Assembly: GCA_007121455.1 (NCBI GenBank)
Contig: SKKN01000067.1
Coordinates: forward strand, 1-39,744
Direction: 5' to 3'
Length of the DNA: 39,744 nucleotides
From: Gemmatimonadota bacterium
GTDB taxonomy: Bacteria; Gemmatimonadota; Gemmatimonadetes; Longimicrobiales; Gaopeijiaceae
The notes beneath the pieces were generated by a model. The model worked only from the letters and a program-made list of their open reading frames with translations, was not told the DNA's origin and made no database searches. Below are positions 37,325 to 39,744 of this stretch, piece after piece (positions within the stretch are counted from its first letter, which is position 1; every line of letters starts with the position of its first letter). Position numbers and translations under genes: made by a program.

Positions 37325-37507
37325 TCACGGCTGAAAGGGGCCCTCCGGCTCATCCCACGTCTCGTCCCAGAACCGCTCCTCCTCCCTCGCGATCTCATCG
37401 AGGTCGAGCGGCTCATCGTCCTTCGGCTGATCGTGCACCCGCTTCCTCGCCATGAGGCCCGCCAGGAGGACGAGGGCCGCCAGCCCCAGGAACAGATACG
37501 TGATCAT
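37325..37507 (-). CDS. 60-residue single-span membrane protein
   Basis: A 60-residue protein: MITYLFLGLAALVLLAGLMA is one transmembrane segment, followed by a basic stop-transfer RKR and a charged acidic tail (DEIAREEERFWDETWDEPEG). The ATG overlaps the thrC stop (TGATG) with GGAGG upstream, which supports real, coupled expression. The function is unknown. Confidence 0.75.
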   Translation of the reverse strand: MITYLFLGLAALVLLAGLMARKRVHDQPKDDEPLDLDEIAREEERFWDETWDEPEGPFQP

Positions 37508-38691
37508 CAGACCTCCGGCGCCATCCCCACGTACTTGAGGCCGCTGCCGGTGTTGAAGAGGACGACCTCGTCCTCCTCGCTCAACAATCCCGCTTCCAGC
37601 AGCGGCGGGACGGCTGCCGCCGTGGCGCCGCCTTCCGGAGCGGCGAAGATGCCGGTATCCTCGCCGAGAAGCCCGGTCCAGCGCGCGATCTCGACATCGT
37701 CCACCGCGACCGCTCCTCCTCCGGATGCCCGGAGCGCGCGGAGGATCAGGAAGTCGCCTACCGCACCCGGCACACGGATGCCGGCCGCGTAGGTCCGGGC
37801 ACCCTCCCAGGGTCGGCAGCTTTCCGCCCCCTCCTCCCAGGCGCGCACGACGGGTGCGCAGCCCGTCGCCTGCACGGAGAACATCCGCGGACGTTCGGGT
37901 CCGATCCATCCGAGCGCCTCCATCTCGTCGAAAGCCTTCCACATCCCGATCAGGCCCGTGCCCCCTCCGGTGGGGTAGATGATCCCGTCGGGTAGCCGGC
38001 CTCCGAGCTGTTCGAAGAGCTCGTATCCCATCGTCTTCTTTCCCTCGACGCGATAGGGCTCCTTGAGCGTCGACAGGTCCCACCATCCGCTCTCTTCGAC
38101 ACCCTTTCGGACCACCTTCCCACAATCCGAGATGAGGCCGTCGAGGAGGACCAGGTTCGCCCCCAGGATCCGGATCTCCTCCAGGATCGGAAGCGGAGTG
38201 TCCGCGGGGACAACGACGTGGACCGGCATTCCGGCCGCCGCTCCGTATGCCGCTGCGGCGCCGCCGGCATTCCCGGCCGAGGGGAGGGCCAACTCCTCCG
38301 CCCCGAGTTCCAGCGCGCGCGACACGGCGAGAGCCATGCCCCGAGCCTTGAAGGATGCGGTCGGATTCTGTCCCTCGTCCTTGACCAGCACCCGAGCAAG
38401 CCCCAATCGCCGCGCGACCCGAGGAGTGTCCAGGAGGGGCGTCCAGCCCTCGCCCAGCCCGATCCGGCAGGAGGGGTCCCGAACGGGTAGGACCTCCGCG
38501 TACCGCCAGAGGTCAGCGCTCCGACCCCGAAGATCCTCCGGCCGGAATCGGTCGCGCAGGGTGGAGAGAGGATATCGGGCGAAGAGGGGCTTTCCGGAGG
38601 GCGATAGGCCGTGGAGTTCCTCGCTTTCGAACCGCTCGCCCGTTCCCGTGCACTCCAGGTACGCCGCGCCTGTCGACTCCGATCCCTTCAT
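37507..38691 (-). CDS. thrC: Threonine synthase
   Basis: A 394-residue PLP enzyme that converts O-phosphohomoserine to threonine. It has an N-terminal ECTGTGERFESEELHGLSP region (zinc-ribbon-like remnant with a single cysteine), GLGEGWTPLLD, the PLP lysine Lys115 in NPTASFKARG, SAGNAGGAAAAYGAAAG and the phosphate-binding PTGGGTGLIGMW. AAGIRVPGAVGDFLIL near residue 310 is typical of the plant-type/bacterial threonine synthase. The ATG follows GGAGGG. It is 16 bp after the CPBP protease gene and overlaps the small membrane protein. Confidence 0.93.
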   Translation of the reverse strand: MKGSESTGAAYLECTGTGERFESEELHGLSPSGKPLFARYPLSTLRDRFRPEDLRGRSADLWRYAEVLPVRDPSCRIGLGEGWTPLLDTPRVARRLGLARVLVKDEGQNPTASFKARGMALAVSRALELGAEELALPSAGNAGGAAAAYGAAAGMPVHVVVPADTPLPILEEIRILGANLVLLDGLISDCGKVVRKGVEESGWWDLSTLKEPYRVEGKKTMGYELFEQLGGRLPDGIIYPTGGGTGLIGMWKAFDEMEALGWIGPERPRMFSVQATGCAPVVRAWEEGAESCRPWEGARTYAAGIRVPGAVGDFLILRALRASGGGAVAVDDVEIARWTGLLGEDTGIFAAPEGGATAAAVPPLLEAGLLSEEDEVVLFNTGSGLKYVGMAPEV

Positions 38692-38707
38692 CGTCCCTCC
38701 ACAAGGT

Positions 38708-39559
38708 TCACGTCCGGGGCCAGGGGGACTGGCTGTCCTGCTCCTCCACGTACCCCCGTCGCGGCTTCGAATTCCAGAGCAGGTACAGACCCAAGAGAAG
38801 GGTCACTGCCGCAAAGGGAAAGAGGGCGAGCGGTGGGTCCCGCTCCACCTCCGCGAACTGGTCCCGGAACCCCGGTGCGACGGTGAGCAGAAGAACAGTG
38901 GCATTGTTCAGGAAGTGCATTCCCACGGCGAGCCATATCGACCCCGTCCGCCACACCACGAGCGCGAGGAGCAGTCCCAACCAAGCGGTAGGCAGAAAGC
39001 GGAAGGCGGTCTGCGGGGCAAGGTGGAAGGCCCCGAAGACTGCGGCGTTCAACGCCAGGGCCCCGACCGATGAGAAACGGTTCCTGGACCCTGAGAGGAA
39101 GACGCCGCGAAAGAGAACCTCCTCGCACACCGCTGGAGTGACCGCCACCACGAAGAGGAGCCAGAGGATGCGGAGCGGGTCGTCCGTGATGAGGAAGTCC
39201 CGGATCGCCTCGAGGAGCTCGACCGGGACGGGAAGGAAAAAGCTCTGGACCCAGGCGAGGAACCAGGCCAGGGGAAGCCCGCCTGCAATGATCAGGAAGG
39301 CCGCGAGACATTCCTGTGGCAGCGGGCGTCGGAGCGCGAGTGTCGCCCGGAGGTCATACCGGCCGGTGACGACGAAGTACACGGTCCCACCCAACAGGAG
39401 AACCCACTGGGTGAGGAGCAGCCCCACCTCCCCGAGCAGGACCTGGAACGTGGTGCCCACGACGAGGAAGAGGAGCGCAATCGCGAACATGAAGTAGACG
39501 GTCGAACGGAACTCGGGCGTCCGTCCGGCCCCCACCCCGCTTCCCTGGCGATCCATCAC
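38708..39559 (-). CDS. CPBP-family intramembrane glutamic protease
   Basis: A 283-residue multi-spanning membrane protein (about six to eight hydrophobic segments) with the CAAX-protease/bacteriocin-processing motifs: VCEEVLFRG (Glu146, Glu147, Arg151), FGAFHL (His179) and HFLNN (His215, Asn219). Members cleave in the membrane or process prenyl-type or peptide substrates; the target here is unknown. The frame starts with GTG 39559 followed by ATG 39556. It heads the CPBP-thrC-small membrane protein group. Confidence 0.9.
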   Translation of the reverse strand: MMDRQGSGVGAGRTPEFRSTVYFMFAIALLFLVVGTTFQVLLGEVGLLLTQWVLLLGGTVYFVVTGRYDLRATLALRRPLPQECLAAFLIIAGGLPLAWFLAWVQSFFLPVPVELLEAIRDFLITDDPLRILWLLFVVAVTPAVCEEVLFRGVFLSGSRNRFSSVGALALNAAVFGAFHLAPQTAFRFLPTAWLGLLLALVVWRTGSIWLAVGMHFLNNATVLLLTVAPGFRDQFAEVERDPPLALFPFAAVTLLLGLYLLWNSKPRRGYVEEQDSQSPWPRT

Positions 39560-39671
39560 CGTCCCTCCCGCTCGAACTCGCCGCCCGCCGGATCATGCCT
39601 CTCCGCAATACGCTGGCGCGAGGCTAACCCGACTGGGCTCGGGGGGCAAACCTGCCTCCCTTCGATCGGCG

Positions 39672-39744
39672 TCAGGGAGGGTCGGAAGGGGTGTCTCGCT
39701 GGTCGTCCCTCTGCCGGCGCGCCTCCCGAGCCTCCCGAGCCTCC
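39672..39744 (-). CDS. Possible C-terminal fragment of a gene entering from the right edge
   Basis: A minus-strand frame runs from the edge to TGA at 39672-39674. It encodes a charged EAREAREARRQRDD tail ending DTPSDPP. The tail includes an in-frame 9-bp repeat (CCTCCCGAG on the plus strand, 39724-39744). A charged repetitive C-terminus is plausible, but only 23 codons are visible. Confidence 0.35.
   Translation of the reverse strand, partial: EAREAREARRQRDDQRDTPSDPP

Noticed and set aside
39720-39744. Short repeats at the right edge as a CRISPR or tandem array
   Set aside because: Only about two and a half copies of a 9-bp unit with no spacers, better read as a repetitive coding tail.

Overview
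The window is GC-rich bacterial chromosome with tightly packed housekeeping genes and no sign of phage, insertion sequence, transposon or CRISPR. The mix of outer-membrane proteins (a TonB-dependent receptor, a DUF5916 barrel protein, a small barrel protein), several lipoproteins, a B12-dependent ribonucleotide reductase and a tRNA(Thr)-tRNA(Tyr)-tRNA(Gly)-tRNA(Thr)-tuf cluster points to a diderm bacterium. Gemmatimonadota or a close relative is my best guess. This is inferred from gene content only; no marker search was possible.

Region 1 (1-6.8 kb, all minus strand) runs YtxH-domain protein, a BrkB/YihY membrane protein fused to an L,D-transpeptidase, smpB, pyrD, pyrF, a small secreted NTF2-like protein, cysS, then four tRNA genes and tuf, which is cut by the window edge. 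The tRNA-tuf unit has its own perfect consensus promoter (TTGACA, 17 bp, TATAAT). Region 2 (6.9-10.6 kb, minus) is a glycolytic operon: pyk, a metallo-beta-lactamase-fold hydrolase, pgi. Region 3 (10.8-13.4 kb) holds ribonuclease D (TTG start), an unknown acidic-tailed protein, a DksA/TraR zinc-finger protein and a YggX-like protein with four cysteines. Region 4 (13.4-19.1 kb, minus) holds ornithine aminotransferase, a D-aminoacylase-like lipoprotein and the class II ribonucleotide reductase nrdJ. The nrdJ promoter is near consensus and is overlapped by two NrdR-box-like sites 32 bp apart.

Region 5 (19.4-28.2 kb, plus) has the DUF5916 outer-membrane protein, then a leader with a convincing SAM-II riboswitch aptamer, then metH and a homocysteine methyltransferase/methylenetetrahydrofolate reductase fusion: a methionine operon sensed by its end product SAM. 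A 13-bp perfect stem separates it from the converging Region 6 operon (28.3-32.4 kb, minus): archease, rtcB, pepP and a second, stand-alone MTHFR-family protein. Region 7 (32.5-39.7 kb) holds a TonB-dependent receptor, an SDR of the 2,4-dienoyl-CoA reductase type, a phosphodiester glycosidase-like lipoprotein, a small barrel protein, and the minus-strand group CPBP protease, thrC and a 60-residue membrane protein.

The items most worth a second look are the BrkB-transpeptidase fusion, which carries an internal ribosome-binding site and signal peptide; the SAM-II riboswitch; the NrdR-controlled promoter; the stand-alone MTHFR homologue in an RNA-repair/peptidase operon; and the zinc-ribbon-like YggX.
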